Shown here piece after piece: positions 33,485 to 44,923 of a DNA stretch of 64,000 bases (positions are counted from its first letter, which is position 1; each line of letters starts with the position of its first letter). The stretch covers positions 4,737,766-4,801,765 of the forward strand of contig NC_052482.1 of NCBI RefSeq assembly GCF_009730915.1, read 5' to 3'. The translations under genes were made by a program, and so were the position numbers. A model generated the notes under the pieces. The model had not been told where the DNA came from. It saw only the letters and a list, made by a program, of their open reading frames with translations, and did not search any database. The stretch comes from Dioscorea cayenensis subsp. rotundata (taxonomy: Eukaryota > Streptophyta > Magnoliopsida > Dioscoreales > Dioscoreaceae).

Positions 33485-34684
33485 TGATGTGTTCTTCGCA
33501 AGTGCACGGGTCACACACAAGTAATATAGTGGTACCCGTTAGGGGTATGGTTGTCAAACAATAGGGACTGGACTAAAAATACTCACTCAACACTGATCTT
33601 TAGTAAAGAATAGATTAGTGACAAGATTACTTTAAACTAAATTAGACAATAAAGAGATAAAAGAAAAGGGGAAAGATGAAGGTATAGGGCAATTGGATTG
33701 AGTGTCAACAGTAAGAGAACAATGCCCTGAGATGTTTCCTAAGTACTTTGTGATGCTCACTCACTCTCAAGGTTTACCGGTACATTCTCAGGCTCTAGTG
33801 TGTGATCAAAAGTAATATTCCATTTAAAGCTCTCAAATAAGTCGAGTTTTGCGAAGATAACTATGGATTTAAGCAAACCTTGACTCCTTCTTTTATGTAG
33901 GCCATTCCCTAAGGCAATGACAGCTATGACAATCCACCATTAAGTTTTATCTAGGCAACTACGCAAATCAAGCACTTCAAATTTTGCAATATAAGATATA
34001 ACATAAGAACCAAAAGAACTCTCTCCTTGATGCCTTAGAAAGTGTTGATATGCTTGATCTTTGCTCTCATCAATGTCCTCCCGATGGAGAAGTAGATCCC
34101 CAAACAAAGATAAATAGCAAACCCTAATACTGGAGGTAAAAATAGGGGATTTGGGCTAGATACAGTCTACGCACGGGCATGTCTAGACTGAGTCATGTCG
34201 AGAGAGAACTGAGTGAAATTGAGCATCTCTGCCTGGAAAATTCAGTGGAAGGGACACGGTCGTGTCTTGACCATGCAGTGATGTCAGACAATTGTGTCAG
34301 GAGCACCTAGCGCCTGTCACCTATTCTTCAATAAAATCGTCAATGGCCTGGGTTTTTTAGAAATAAAGACATGATCGTATCCTAACCATGTCAGCCTTGG
34401 AAGTACCCTTCTATACAGACTTCTTGGTGGATCAACGACAGGCCGATATTTTTAGTAGGTGTGACACGAGCGTGTCCAGCCCGTGTCCAGCTTGAGTACC
34501 TAAACTCTTCTTGAATATTTTCTTGTTCTCTTCCCAATTTCACTCCAAATTGTACTGAGCCCCCTATTTCTACACATATAACAAAAATACCCACAATAGC
34601 ACTGCTCGTGTATAAAATTAAACTTGAGAACAAGTAATATGATAGATTTAGGCATGAAAATATGTATGCAAAGTGCACTCATCA
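33485..34684 (-). repeat. Element B 5' LTR (copy 2)
   Basis: 1200 bases, ends TGATG/CATCA. It carries GACACGAGCGTGTC (34463-34476) and GACACGGTCGTGTC (34253-34266). It inserted in a minus-strand gag gene; right flank AATTT. The matching 3' LTR is not in the window, because element B is broken at 25640. Confidence 0.85.
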
Positions 34685-35201
34685 AATTTCCCCGGAAGGA
34701 AATACCTTGCAATCAAAGCTTCTACCATTTCATTCATATTGTGATGGAAGCTCTTGGCAATAAATGGAGCCACTGTTTGGCTGTTCCATTCAATGAGAAT
34801 GGCAAAGCCCTCAAGCAAATTGCATAATCCATACCCAAATTAATTTTATGCTTGTTGCACACTTCAAGGAAGTTCTTAATATGTTTGTTTGGGTCTACAT
34901 CAGCTAATCTATTAAACTATGTAGACTACTGAACCATCTGAATGAAACCTAGCTTCAACTCAAAATTATGGGCTATAACCAGTGGCCTAACAATGCTTGA
35001 CTATGTCCCATGAACTGTAGGTTGAGCAAAATCTGAATGCGCTCACTTCTACCCCTCTTGTTCAGTCATATTTTAAGATTCTTTAACTTCTATTTTAGTT
35101 TGGAAATTCTGTTCTTGTGTTGTTTCCTTGTCTCTTCTATGTAATTTGAGCTCAATTCTAGGATCTTCTTCAACCAATGTTGAAGGATTCCTTGGAGTCA
35201 T
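34685..35201 (-). pseudogene. Gag N-terminal fragment of an older element (copy 2)
   Basis: Duplicate of 13324-13839, start at 35201. It has the same stops and is cut by element B's LTR at the same base. Confidence 0.65.
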
Positions 35202-35256
35202 AACCTATAGCTAAAATCAAGAAAATAAACAATGAGAATGACAAAAGAAAGAAGTA

Positions 35257-36927
35257 TGGCACACCCCTTGCGTGTGTGTACCGTAAGTGCACGGTTGTTA
35301 AAGTAATAAAGTACCCAATGGGATGGTAGTCGAATCCACAGGGAATGGATGTCTAGAAATAAGAAATATTGCTACTTAGCTAATAGTGCAAATCAATTGA
35401 TGATCGTTGACACATCCTTTGCATGTGTGTTCCATAAGTGCACGGGTTATCGAAGTAATATAGTACCCATTGGGTGGATAGTTAAATACACAGGAAATAG
35501 ATGTCTAAAAACAAGAAGTATTGCTACTAAGCTGTAGTGAAAATTGATTGGTGATTGTAAATCAAACAATTAATAAAAATAAAATGAAAGGCAAGGAAAA
35601 AGAGAGTAAACAAGAGTAATTGGAGAGAGTAACCAATGATAAAATAGGGTACTCAGACAATGCTCACCCTGGGACTATTGTTTCAATTGCAAACAAATAT
35701 TATGCCTCCTACTTGAAGTTTAAAGAGTCATGGAAATCCAAAGATACATGGTCCCAAACCTAAGGTAAATCGTGAATAGGCCTCTACAATATGCCTCGAC
35801 GAAAACAGTTACTCTCAACACCTCACACTGTGTGGGACTGCTTGAAGCTCTAGGGATTCCAAGTGATGAACCCTATTATCTAATATAGATCAAACCCTTT
35901 GGTCTAGGTGAAAGATCCCTAATGACAATTATGGCCCAAAACTAAAGATTTCTCATTACTTCACTCTATCTCTCACCCAATTAAGCCCAGTGGAAAAGAT
36001 CTAATAGCACTTCACTCAATCATGATTGCAAAGAGCCCTTGGAATATAGAGGTAATATAAATTATGTCGGAGGGGAAAGAGGACGTTCCACTACCTTTCG
36101 ACTCACCCTCTCAATCCTCTTCAATCTTGTTAATTCCAACCTAATTAAGTGTTAATCATTCACAAGGTTACCAAGATGGATTCTCAACCCTAGTTTCACT
36201 CTAAGGAAAAATCACAACAACAAGCACACAATATTGAAATTCAATTTAAACATCAATTAAAGAAACATAATAGAAATCAATAAACAAAAATCATCGTAGG
36301 GTTTACAAGTCCAAGTACCCACCAGGTGTTTAGCTCTCCATGGAGCAATACAAAAGCAAAGATAAATCAAAAGTGAATGCAAAATCAACATAAAGATAAC
36401 CCCTTACTTTCTGTGGTGATGGTCTTGAGGAGCCCCTTCTTCTTCTCCAAAGATTCCTTTGTCGAGTCTAGGACACACCTCGCCAAATCAAAGCCATCGA
36501 AAGCTACCTCAATAACTCTCCTCTGAAGGAAATTGATGTTGAATGCCATAGAAATGCTCCAAAATCCCAGCTAATACCTCTCCAAGCCCTAGCCGCACTT
36601 TCTTCAAAAGATAGGCAAAAGATCTCCAAAATAATATCTTGAAGTGGTATTTAAAAGGCAGAAATCGGGATTTTACAAGCCCCTTTTGAAATTCCACATG
36701 GGGATGTGAATTTCCAGGCTTCTTATTTCATGCGTGCTGTGAACAATAACTGCTACAATGATTTGGTACAATAAACTTAATAATACTTATACTTAAGATT
36801 TCATTTTCTTTATCGAGGATGCATGGTTACAGTATTTTTGCAGACTTTTGCTACATTAAATTGTTACAGAAGAAAACAGAGTAAGCAATAGTAATCGGAA
36901 GAGATAATCAATTGTAAAGTTGGGTAC
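35257..36927 (-). repeat. LTR family J with duplicated end (copy 2)
   Basis: Partner of 13895-15567. The duplicated terminus (35257 and 35408) is present here too, so that change predates the segmental duplication. Confidence 0.65.
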
Positions 36928-37758
36928 TGATAACGTCTAAATGTATATATTTTACATGTATTTATTGTGTATGAATTGTGTAGTTTATTGAGCAATCGAC
37001 GCCCTTTTATGGCTTAATTGTTTAATTTCATCTTATGGGTACAAAGGAAGCCTAGGTGAGCTCAACGATGCAATTTGAGAAGAAATCAACATTGAAAAAT
37101 AGTGTTTTTAGGGCCCGGGCATGGTATTAACACTCGTAGTAGTATGAAGCATGAAGACTTTATAAAAATCCTAAGTCTGGAAATCCTTACGTGCAACCTC
37201 ATAGTCGTGAAGTCAACCGCGAGTAATTCGAGTGCTTCAAAGATCTGCAGCGAGATGTAATGTAGTAGTATTATAGAAACTTAATGATTTTTTGTCCTAT
37301 TTCTTGAGCGACTTCACAACCAGAGATTATGATCGTAACGCCCATCCTTAATCCATCCAGAGAGTTCTTTTTAAAGAAGGTTAGGGCATCATGTTTGATG
37401 ACTTTTGGTCACCATTCTCCACCATCATCATCAAGGGCTTCAAGGCTACAGGAGAAGGTGACAATTGCTTTTGTGTTAGTAATACGAAGTAATATTTTCT
37501 TACGATGAGCATTACTTTTCTCAGATTCTATTGCTAATACATGTGTATTTGTGTTCTTTTGTGCATGTAGAGTTGTGGAGACAAATATAGATGAAAAAAC
37601 CCAAAGTAGATTGTGAGTGCACTTATATGATTAAATCTTGTAGTGAACAAATGAGAACACACAAGTTGTGCTTAAAGACATGTAATCTTGTAGTGAACAA
37701 ATGAGAACACACAAGTTGTGCTTAAAGACATGTGAGTGTGTGCAAACCTCCATGGTTT
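36928..37758 (+). repeat. LTR K and family-A-like fragments with 50-base tandem repeat (copy 2)
   Basis: LTR K starts TGATAACGTC at 36928 and is truncated near 37470; a family-A-like fragment follows. Within it, 37634-37683 and 37684-37733 are perfect tandem 50-base copies. Copy 1 has only one (about 16266-16315). Confidence 0.7.
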
Positions 37759-38824
37759 TGACAACACCCCTTTCGTTTGACCCGCAAGTGTATGGGTTTG
37801 TCGAACTAATAAATCCCAAGTGAGTGTGGTATCGTATCCATATGGAGTAGGGAATAAAATTACTAAAATTACTACTTAACTAAGTGAAGATAAATAATGA
37901 TTGTGTTGATAAAGTGTAATGCAAGCATAAACAAAAGAAACAAGAATGAGAGGCCCAAGTAATCGAGAGGAAAGGAAATTGATTGAAGTGGGGTACTCGG
38001 ACGATGCTCCCCCTAGGACTAATGTCTCAAGTGCAAGACCTAATATTATGCTTCCTAACTAATGCTTAATGAGTTGTGGAAATCCAAAAGTACACAGTCC
38101 CAAATCTAAAGTCAACCATGATTAACTTTGTACTATTTCCTGCGGAGAAATCGCTCAGTCTCATCACCTCACACTATGGAAAGTTGCATGGAGTTCTAGG
38201 GATTCCAAGTGATAAACACTATTCCTATATGTAGATCTAACCTTTTGGTCCAGGAGAAAGACCCCTAGTTACAATTAAGCCCCAGATACTAAAGTCACTT
38301 CAACGCTTTACTCTGTTGCTCTCGCAACTAAGCCCTAATGGAGTTCATCCTTTAGTTCTTCACTCTATTGTAAATGTATAAAACTCTAGGAATTTGAGGT
38401 AGGATACATCACACTGGAGGGGAAAGGGGACGCTCTGCTGCCTTTTGACTCACCCTCTCAACCCTCTCCAATCTAGCTTTGTCTAACCCTCGTGGCGTGT
38501 TACCCATCCATAAAGGTTACCAAGACGAACTCTCAACCCTAGTGTCAGTCTAAGGGAGAAATTATTCAACAAGCATTCAAGATTGAAACTCAATTGAAGA
38601 AATCAATTAAGGAAAGCATAATGAAAGGTCAAAGAAACATTAACATCCTAGGGTTTACAAAATCCTAGTATCCACTAGGAGGTTTAGCTCGCCCTCGAGC
38701 AAGACATAATCAATAATGAAATCAAAAGTAAAAACAATTAATCTATAGGAAAACTCCCTTGGTATTCGTGTCGATGGTCTTATGGAGTAGCCTCTTCTTC
38801 TCCAAAGGTCCCCTTATCCGGGCT
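37759..38824 (-). repeat. LTR family L, interrupted by element D
   Basis: Minus-strand LTR starting TGACAACACC. It is cut at 38824, where D's 5' LTR begins; the five bases before D are GGGCT. The other half of this LTR is not in the window. Confidence 0.7.
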
Positions 38825-40682
38825 TGATAAGTGCTTGTGCGATATGAATGCGAAGCGTTCATTCCTTGTGTTGAGCATTACTTTTCTTGGGTTTATACAC
38901 TAATATGTGTGTTTTTATGATACTTTTATGCAGGAAGGGTTGTGAGACCGAGTATGAAAGAAATAGGCCAATGTGGATCATAATGCACCTATTTTGGAGG
39001 AAATCTTGCTAAGGTTCAAACGCTAAGACATAGGTCAGGTGTGAGATGCTAGAGTGTGTGCCAACCTCCTCGTATTCGAGTGGGAACATCCATTTGGAGA
39101 GGTACAAAGACAGTCACATTCGAGCATTTTGACTTATGCACATAGAACAAGAGCTCCACCAACATGTACACCATTAAAGAAGTAAGTGATCCACGACGTG
39201 AACGTGTGCCTGTTTGCGTTACCCCAATGAAAGATGGAATTGGGAAGCTATTCAGGTCGAATACTGTAGCAAAGACTGTAGCGTATACTATAGCAAAACT
39301 GTTCACAGCCGGCCGAGAAACTAGAGAAATAGAGAATCCACACGAGCGTGTGGAAATTATCCACGCCTGTGTGGAAATTTCGCACGGGCGCATGGAGCAT
39401 CCACGCCAGTGTAGTCGCCCGATTCCAGCCCTATTTAAAGCCGATTCAGCCCCGATTTTGGTATTCTTTTCTCCATCTTTTCCCCAACTTGCGAGAGGGC
39501 TTCGGCTAGGGTTTTGAGGGGTACTGGCCAAGGTTTTGGAGAAGTTCTAAGGATCCGACATCATCATTCATTAGGAAGAAGGTTGGTAGGGGAGCTTTCA
39601 TCGAGGCGTATCCTATACCGGATGAGGGAATCCTTGGTCGACGAGTAGAGGACTTTTCACAAGACCATTGACACGACCATCGAGGGGGTTTCTTTATGGA
39701 TTCATTACTTTTACATTCTATTTCTTTGAATGTACTTAGCTCCATGGAAAGCTAAACTCCTAGTTGGTACTTGGATGATTGTGAACCCTAGGATGTATTC
39801 GTTTCATTGAACTTCTTTATTATGCTTTCAAATAATTGATGTTTATTGTGAGTTTCAACCTTGAATGCTTGATTGTATGAACATTTCCCCTAGAGTGACA
39901 CTAGGGTTGAGAGTTCTTGTTGGTAACTTGTGAGTGAGTGACACACCACGAGCGTTAGACAAAGCTAGGTTGGAGAGGGTTGAGAGGGTGAGTCGAGCGG
40001 TACAGGAGCGTCCCCTTTCCCCTCCGACGTGATAGATTCTACCTCCGTTCCTCGAGTTCTTTGTGGCCATAATAGAGTGAATGGTCTAAGGTATGAACCT
40101 CCGCTGGGTCCTAGTTGCACGTGCAATGGAGTGAAGCGTTGAGGTGATCTTAGTATCTAGGGCTTAATTGTGGCTAGGGACCTTCCGCCTGGACCAAACG
40201 GTTAGGCCTATATTTAGGAAGAGATTTATCACTTGGAATCCCTAGACCTCATTGCAACTCTATGCGAGTGCGAGGTGTTGAGATTGTTCGATTTCTCCTC
40301 CGGGACATGTATAGAATTAGGCATAGTTAACCTTAGATTTGGGACTATGTATGTAAGGATTTCCATGACTCACCATTGCATTGATTAGGAAGCATAATAG
40401 AGGGTTCTTGCACTTGAAGCGATTATCCTAGGTGACACATTATCCGAGTACCCCATCTTTATTGATTGCCTTACCTCCTCCATACTTTTGCTCTCTTACT
40501 TGTTGCTTTTATTGTTGAAAATTGAATCATTGTCACACTTATCACTATTGATCTTCCACATAGCTAAGAATCGAATTAAGTGTTTCTATCCCCTATTCCC
40601 TGTGGATTTGATACCCGCTTACCTGGGATTATTACTTCGACAAACCCGTGCACTTGCTTGATATATGCAAGGGGTCTTGTCA
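38825..40682 (+). repeat. Element D 5' LTR, family A, complete
   Basis: 1858 bases, TGATAAGTGCTTGTG to GGGTCTTGTCA. Palindromes at 39337-39412 (CACACGAGCGTGTGG, CCACGCCTGTGTGG, GCACGGGCGC) precede TATTTAAA at 39432-39439. ORFs read from it on either strand recur in every family-A LTR and are not genes. Confidence 0.9.
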
Positions 40683-40688
40683 AGTTTT

Positions 40689-40706
40689 TGTCGTCGTTGC
40701 CGGGGA
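40689..40706 (+). other. Primer binding site, tRNA-Asp type (D)
   Basis: TGTCGTCGTTGCCGGGGA, two mismatches to element E's PBS, 6 bases after the LTR. Confidence 0.8.
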
Positions 40707-40831
40707 ATAGGCGTTTAGACATACTTTGCACTTTGTTTCTTAGCTATTTCACCTTACATTCTATTTCATATCTTGATATTCTATCATCGTTCTGATTTCT
40801 TTTTCTTTCGTTTTGGTTACAGCTCTAGGTT

Positions 40832-42267
40832 ATGACCTGAGGGAATCCCTCAATATTGATTGAAGGAGATCCTGAGCTTGAACGCACACTTAGAAGAAAA
40901 TGGAAAGAACCTGTATAAGAATAGTCTAATTCAGCTGATTTGGAAGTAGAAGAATCTGAAAACATGGCAGGACAGAATGAGCAATAGCGAACACTATCTG
41001 ATTATGCTAGACCTTCAGTGTTAGGGACACAATCGAGTATTGTGCGTCCCCTGATTACAGCTCAGAACTTTGAGCTAAAGTCGACATTCATCGATATGCC
41101 GCAGTAGTCTGCACAATTCAACGGTTTGGCCGATGAGGATCCAAACAGTCACATAGAGAGCTTCCTCGAGGTGTGCGATATGCTTAAGATAAATGGGGTG
41201 ATGGATGATGCCATCAAATTGAGAGCCTTCCTATTTTCCTTGAAGGGGAGAGCGAAGCAATGGCTACACTCATTACCTAGAGCATCAATCACTACATGGG
41301 AGGAGATGGTAGAAGCTTTTCTAGCCCGTTATTTCCCTCCCGGAAAATCCGCAAAGCTCAGGAATGAGATCTCATCCTTTGTTCAGTTGGAATTGGAGTC
41401 TCTATTCGATACATGGGAGAGGTTCAAGGAGCTCCCGAGAAATTGTCCGCAACACAGATTCCCAGAGTAGATGATTGTTCAAACCTTCTACAATGGTTTG
41501 AACCCGAGTACAAGACAACTCTTGGATGCGGCAGCAGGAGTTACCTTAGGTAGCAAAACCCCCGACGAGGCCCGTCAATGATTGAAGAAATGGGGTTAAA
41601 TAGCTACCAGTGCAATGCTAGGGAGAAGAAAAAGGTGGCTGGTCTCCATGAAATTGATGCGGTAACCTCATTGGTAGCGCAAGTAGAGAGTCTGAGTAAG
41701 AAGCTAGATCTCATAGCTTCGAATAGAGTTGCGGCCATGACCAATTGCACCGGTTGTGGTGGAGGACATGCTCCCTCTAATTGCCCGATCGTTATTGGTG
41801 ATGTTTCTTCAGTGGAAAACGTTGACTTTGTAGGTAATGGCATGAGACCTCAAGGGAACCCATATAGCAATACCTACAATTCAGGTTGGAAGAATCATCC
41901 CAACTTTTCATGGAATAATCAAGGACCACAAAAGGCCATGGGGCCATCGGGTTTCCAACAACAACAACAAGCCCCTCAAGTGGAAAACAGAATCTCAGGC
42001 TTGGAAACCCGAATGACGGATTTAGAGAAGCACTTGGCTAGATTTCTTCAATCTGCAAATACACGGTTTGAATCAGTCGAGGCTACACTTCGCAACCACA
42101 CCGTCTCTTTGCACAGCCTTGAAAATCAGGTGGGGCAAATTACGAAGTCTCTCTCCGAAAGGCCACATGGAAGTTTACCAAGCAATACGGAAACCAACCC
42201 TAGAGAACATGTGAAGGCGATCACTCTGAGAAGTGGTCGTGAGGTTGAAGGAAGGCGATCACTCTGA
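40832..42267 (+). pseudogene. Element D gag
   Basis: From the ATG at 40832 (preceded by a pyrimidine run and TTACAG) the frame has an early stop and reads ILIEGDPELERTLRRKW. After further stops it is open from 41126: QFNGLADEDPN-like start, then the retrotransposon gag core (GRAKQWLHSLPRASITTWEE, LARYFPPGKSAKLRNEIS, LFDTWERFKELPRNCPQH). A stop at 41470 and a frameshift near 41578 follow. The last part (41578-42267) has a zinc-knuckle-like CTGCGGGHAPSNC (spacing C-x2-C-x3-H-x4-C), NPYSNTYNSGWKNHPNFSW and a coiled-coil stretch. Several stops look like C-to-T changes. Confidence 0.8.
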
Positions 42268-43371
42268 GAACGCACACCCGAGATTGTAGAGGTTGAGGAA
42301 CAAAGAGAAAGAGGTGACACCCCCACCTTTCAAGCCAAGAATCCCTTATCCCTCTAGATTGAAGAATGACCAAGAGGATGAACAGTATAAGAAGTTCCTG
42401 AGTTTATTCAAGCAACACCACATCAACATTCCTTTTGTAGAGGCATTAGCTCAAATGCCTAAGTATGCGAAGTTCCTGAAAGACTTGTTGACTAATAAGA
42501 GGAAGTTGGAGGAGAGTGCTTCGGTGGTGCTAGATGCTTCATGCTCGGCGGTGTTGCTAAAGAACATGCCGAACAAGAAGAAAGACCTGAGAAGCTTCAT
42601 TATTCCGTGTAATATCGGCAACTTATCTGAGGAAATGGCATTGTCAAATTCCGGGCCAAGTATCAACGTCATGCCATACACTTTCTTCCAAAAGGTAGGC
42701 TTGGGAGAGCCTAGGCCTACTCGGATGATTTTACAATTAGCAGACCGAACAGTGCGACATCCGAAAGGCATCATTGAAGACGTGTTTGTCAAGGTGGACA
42801 AGTACATTTTTTCGGTTGACTTCATAGTGCTAGATGTCGATGAGGATGCGGATGTATCCTCGATACTTGGGAGACCGTTCTTGCGGACTTCCAAAGAATT
42901 GATTAATATGGCGGCGGGGAGCTCACATTGAGAGTTGGAGATGACAAACTCACTTACCGCCTTGCTGAAGCCATGCGGCATTCTCTTGATTTTGATGACA
43001 CTTTGTATTTTCTAGACACTACTGATGAGCTTGTTGATGAATACATGCAGGAAATGTTCAACACGGATCCATATGAAGGTTTGTTCGACCAAGAGGAGAG
43101 CAATGAAGAAGTAATGATGCTTGGGTCAACTGAAGAAGTAACATCTACCCCGGTGATATTGAAGAAGGTGCTCTGGAAAATGAAGAGGTCTAGGAGACGC
43201 CACCGAAAATGCTCCAAGACTGTTGGTGATGTACTTGAACCAAGAAAGTTGGATGAACCATTACTAGGTTGTCCGAAGCCTGATAGTACACCCTCTACCC
43301 TCAAGAGACTTTGCTCATCATGCTTTGAAGTCATGGGTAAGAGGGCAACCTTCATTCATGAACCCCCGTAA
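42268..43371 (+). pseudogene. Element D protease and short C-terminal tail
   Basis: Open from 42293. The linker reads KKFLSLFKQHHINIPFVEAL. The active-site segment is SNSGPSINVMPYTFF, so the catalytic Asp is replaced by Asn. Then RPTRMILQLADRTVRHPKG and DFIVLDVDEDADVSSILGR follow. A frameshift near 42930 leads to a second frame (42928-43371) with DEYMQEMFNTDPYEGLFDQE, a basic KRSRRRHRKCSK stretch, and the end GKRATFIHEPP. RT would be expected here in an autonomous element and is absent. The tail is matched at 55490-55819. Confidence 0.85.
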
Positions 43372-43690
43372 GGTAAGAAAGATATGTCAAGCTCAGTGAC
43401 ATTAAACAAGCGCTTCTTGGGAGGCAACCCAAGTGTTTACTGTTTTCGTATCTTTTAGTTTAGTTTGTTTGCATGAATAAATTGTTAAGTGTTGGTGTCT
43501 TAATGATTAGATGCTTGTGCTGCGATTTTGTTGTGGGTTTTTAAAATTCATCATGTGGTTTATGGGGAATTAGCAAAGTTTGGTCGTTTGGGTTCTATTT
43601 CATGTTTTTATCTGGAAAATTTTGCACAATAAGGCAAGCTCTGAGTGTGTAAACATATTTAGAAAATTTCTGCAGAGCCTTCAGATTTTT
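43372..43690 (+). other. Post-stop region with conserved hairpin (D)
   Basis: CTTGGGAGGCAACCCAAG at 43416-43433 can fold as a 6-base-pair stem with a 6-base loop. The rest is AT-rich and matches 49746-50006 in inverted orientation. No gene. Confidence 0.65.
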
Positions 43691-44160
43691 CTAAGTCATC
43701 CAGAGAAAACACACAGGCATGTGGAATTTCCACACGCCCGTGGGTGTATATTGCGAGCTCATCCAGAGACGGCACAGGGGCATGCGGCTGCCCCTATGGA
43801 TGACCATGTGAATGTCGCACGCCCGTGGGGAATTTCCACACGGGCGTGTGAATTCCTGCAGAGTTGGGCAGTTTTTCTCGAGAGCACACAGGGGCGTGGA
43901 CTCGCCCCTGTGGGCGACCATGTGAACCATGCACGGGCGTGGGTAATTTCTGCACGCCCGTGCGAAATGCTGCAGAGGAGTTCTCTCCATCCCAAGAAGA
44001 CACAGGGGCGTGCGGCTGCCCCTGTGAGTTTGGCATGTGAATGTCCATGCCTGTGGGGAATTTCCGCACGGGCGTGTGGAGCACTTAGTATTTTTTCTCG
44101 GATGTCCAGAGAAACCACAGGGGCGTGCAGCTGCCCCTATGGGTCGGGCACACGGGCGTG
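43691..44160 (+). repeat. CACGGGCGTG palindrome array (D, first)
   Basis: Type 2 hairpins (CACAGGGGCGTG - GGCTGCCCCTGTG) recur near 43770, 43882, 43998 and 44113, a spacing of about 113-117 bases. Type 1 motifs lie between them (about 43722-43745, 43817-43853, 43930-43965, 44045-44080). The array ends at GGGCGTGGATAAG, where it joins gag sequence. The open frame 43580-44416 spans this join and is fortuitous. Confidence 0.8.
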
Positions 44161-44923
44161 GATAAGTGGTCATGAGGTTGAGGGTAAGTTTCCAAGTGAG
44201 AAGCCAAATGAACATACACCTGAGGTTATAAAGGTTGAGAAGGGCGCAAGCAAAGAGAAGGATGTGGTACCCACACCTTTGAAGCCAAGAATTCCTAATC
44301 CCTCTCGATTGAAGAATGACCAAGGGGATGAACAGTACAAGAAGTTCTTGAGTTTGTTCAAACAACTCCACATTAATATTCCTTTTGTTGCGGCATTGGC
44401 CCAAATGCCTAAGTAAAAAAAATTCTTGAAAGACTTGTTGACCAACAAAAGAAAGTTAGAGGAGAGTGCTTCATTGATTTTAGATGCATCAAGCTTGGCT
44501 ATTTTGTAAAAGAACATGCCAAACAAGAAGAAAGACCTGGGAAGCTTCATCATTCCATGTAATATTGGCATTCCAGGTGAAGAAATGGTACTGGCAGACT
44601 CAGGGGTCAGTATAAACGTCATGCCATACAGCTTCTTTCAATAGCTAGGCTTGGGCGAGCCTAGGCCTACTCGGATGACTTTACAATTGGCGGATCGAAC
44701 GGTGAGACATCTGAGGGGTATCATCGAAGATGTGCTTGTCAAGGTGGACAAGTATATATTTCCTGTAGACTACATAGTGCTAGACGTCGATGAGGATGCG
44801 GATGTACCCTTCATACTTGGGAGGCCATTTTTTCAGACTTCCAAGGCATTGATTGGCATGGACGGTGGAGAGCTAACTTTGAGAGTTGGAGATGACAAGC
44901 TCACATACCGCTTTGGTGAAACC
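44161..44923 (+). pseudogene. D2 gag end and protease, cut by element E
   Basis: Begins at a point equal to 42231 in D's gag (AGTGGTC-TGAGGTTGA), continues with SEKPNEHTPEVIKVEKG and the linker KKFLSLFKQLHINIPFVAAL, then a stop (44416), an ADSGVSINVMPYSFF active site in another frame, a stop, and RPTRMTLQLADRTVRHLRG, VDYIVLDVDEDADVPFILGR to YRFGE. It continues at 55421 across element E. The catalytic Asp is present, but frameshifts and stops break the gene. Confidence 0.8.

Larger units (their letters stand above)
30078..39993 (+). repeat. Segmental duplication, copy 2
   Basis: Direct-orientation partner of 8716-17953. It includes the right part of the solo LTR, element B gag-protease, its PBS and LTR, the older gag fragment, LTR J, K and L, and the first part of D's 5' LTR. 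This copy keeps 624 bases lost in copy 1 and has gained a 50-base tandem duplication. It is embedded in longer continuous elements on both sides, so it is probably closer to the ancestral arrangement. Confidence 0.85.
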
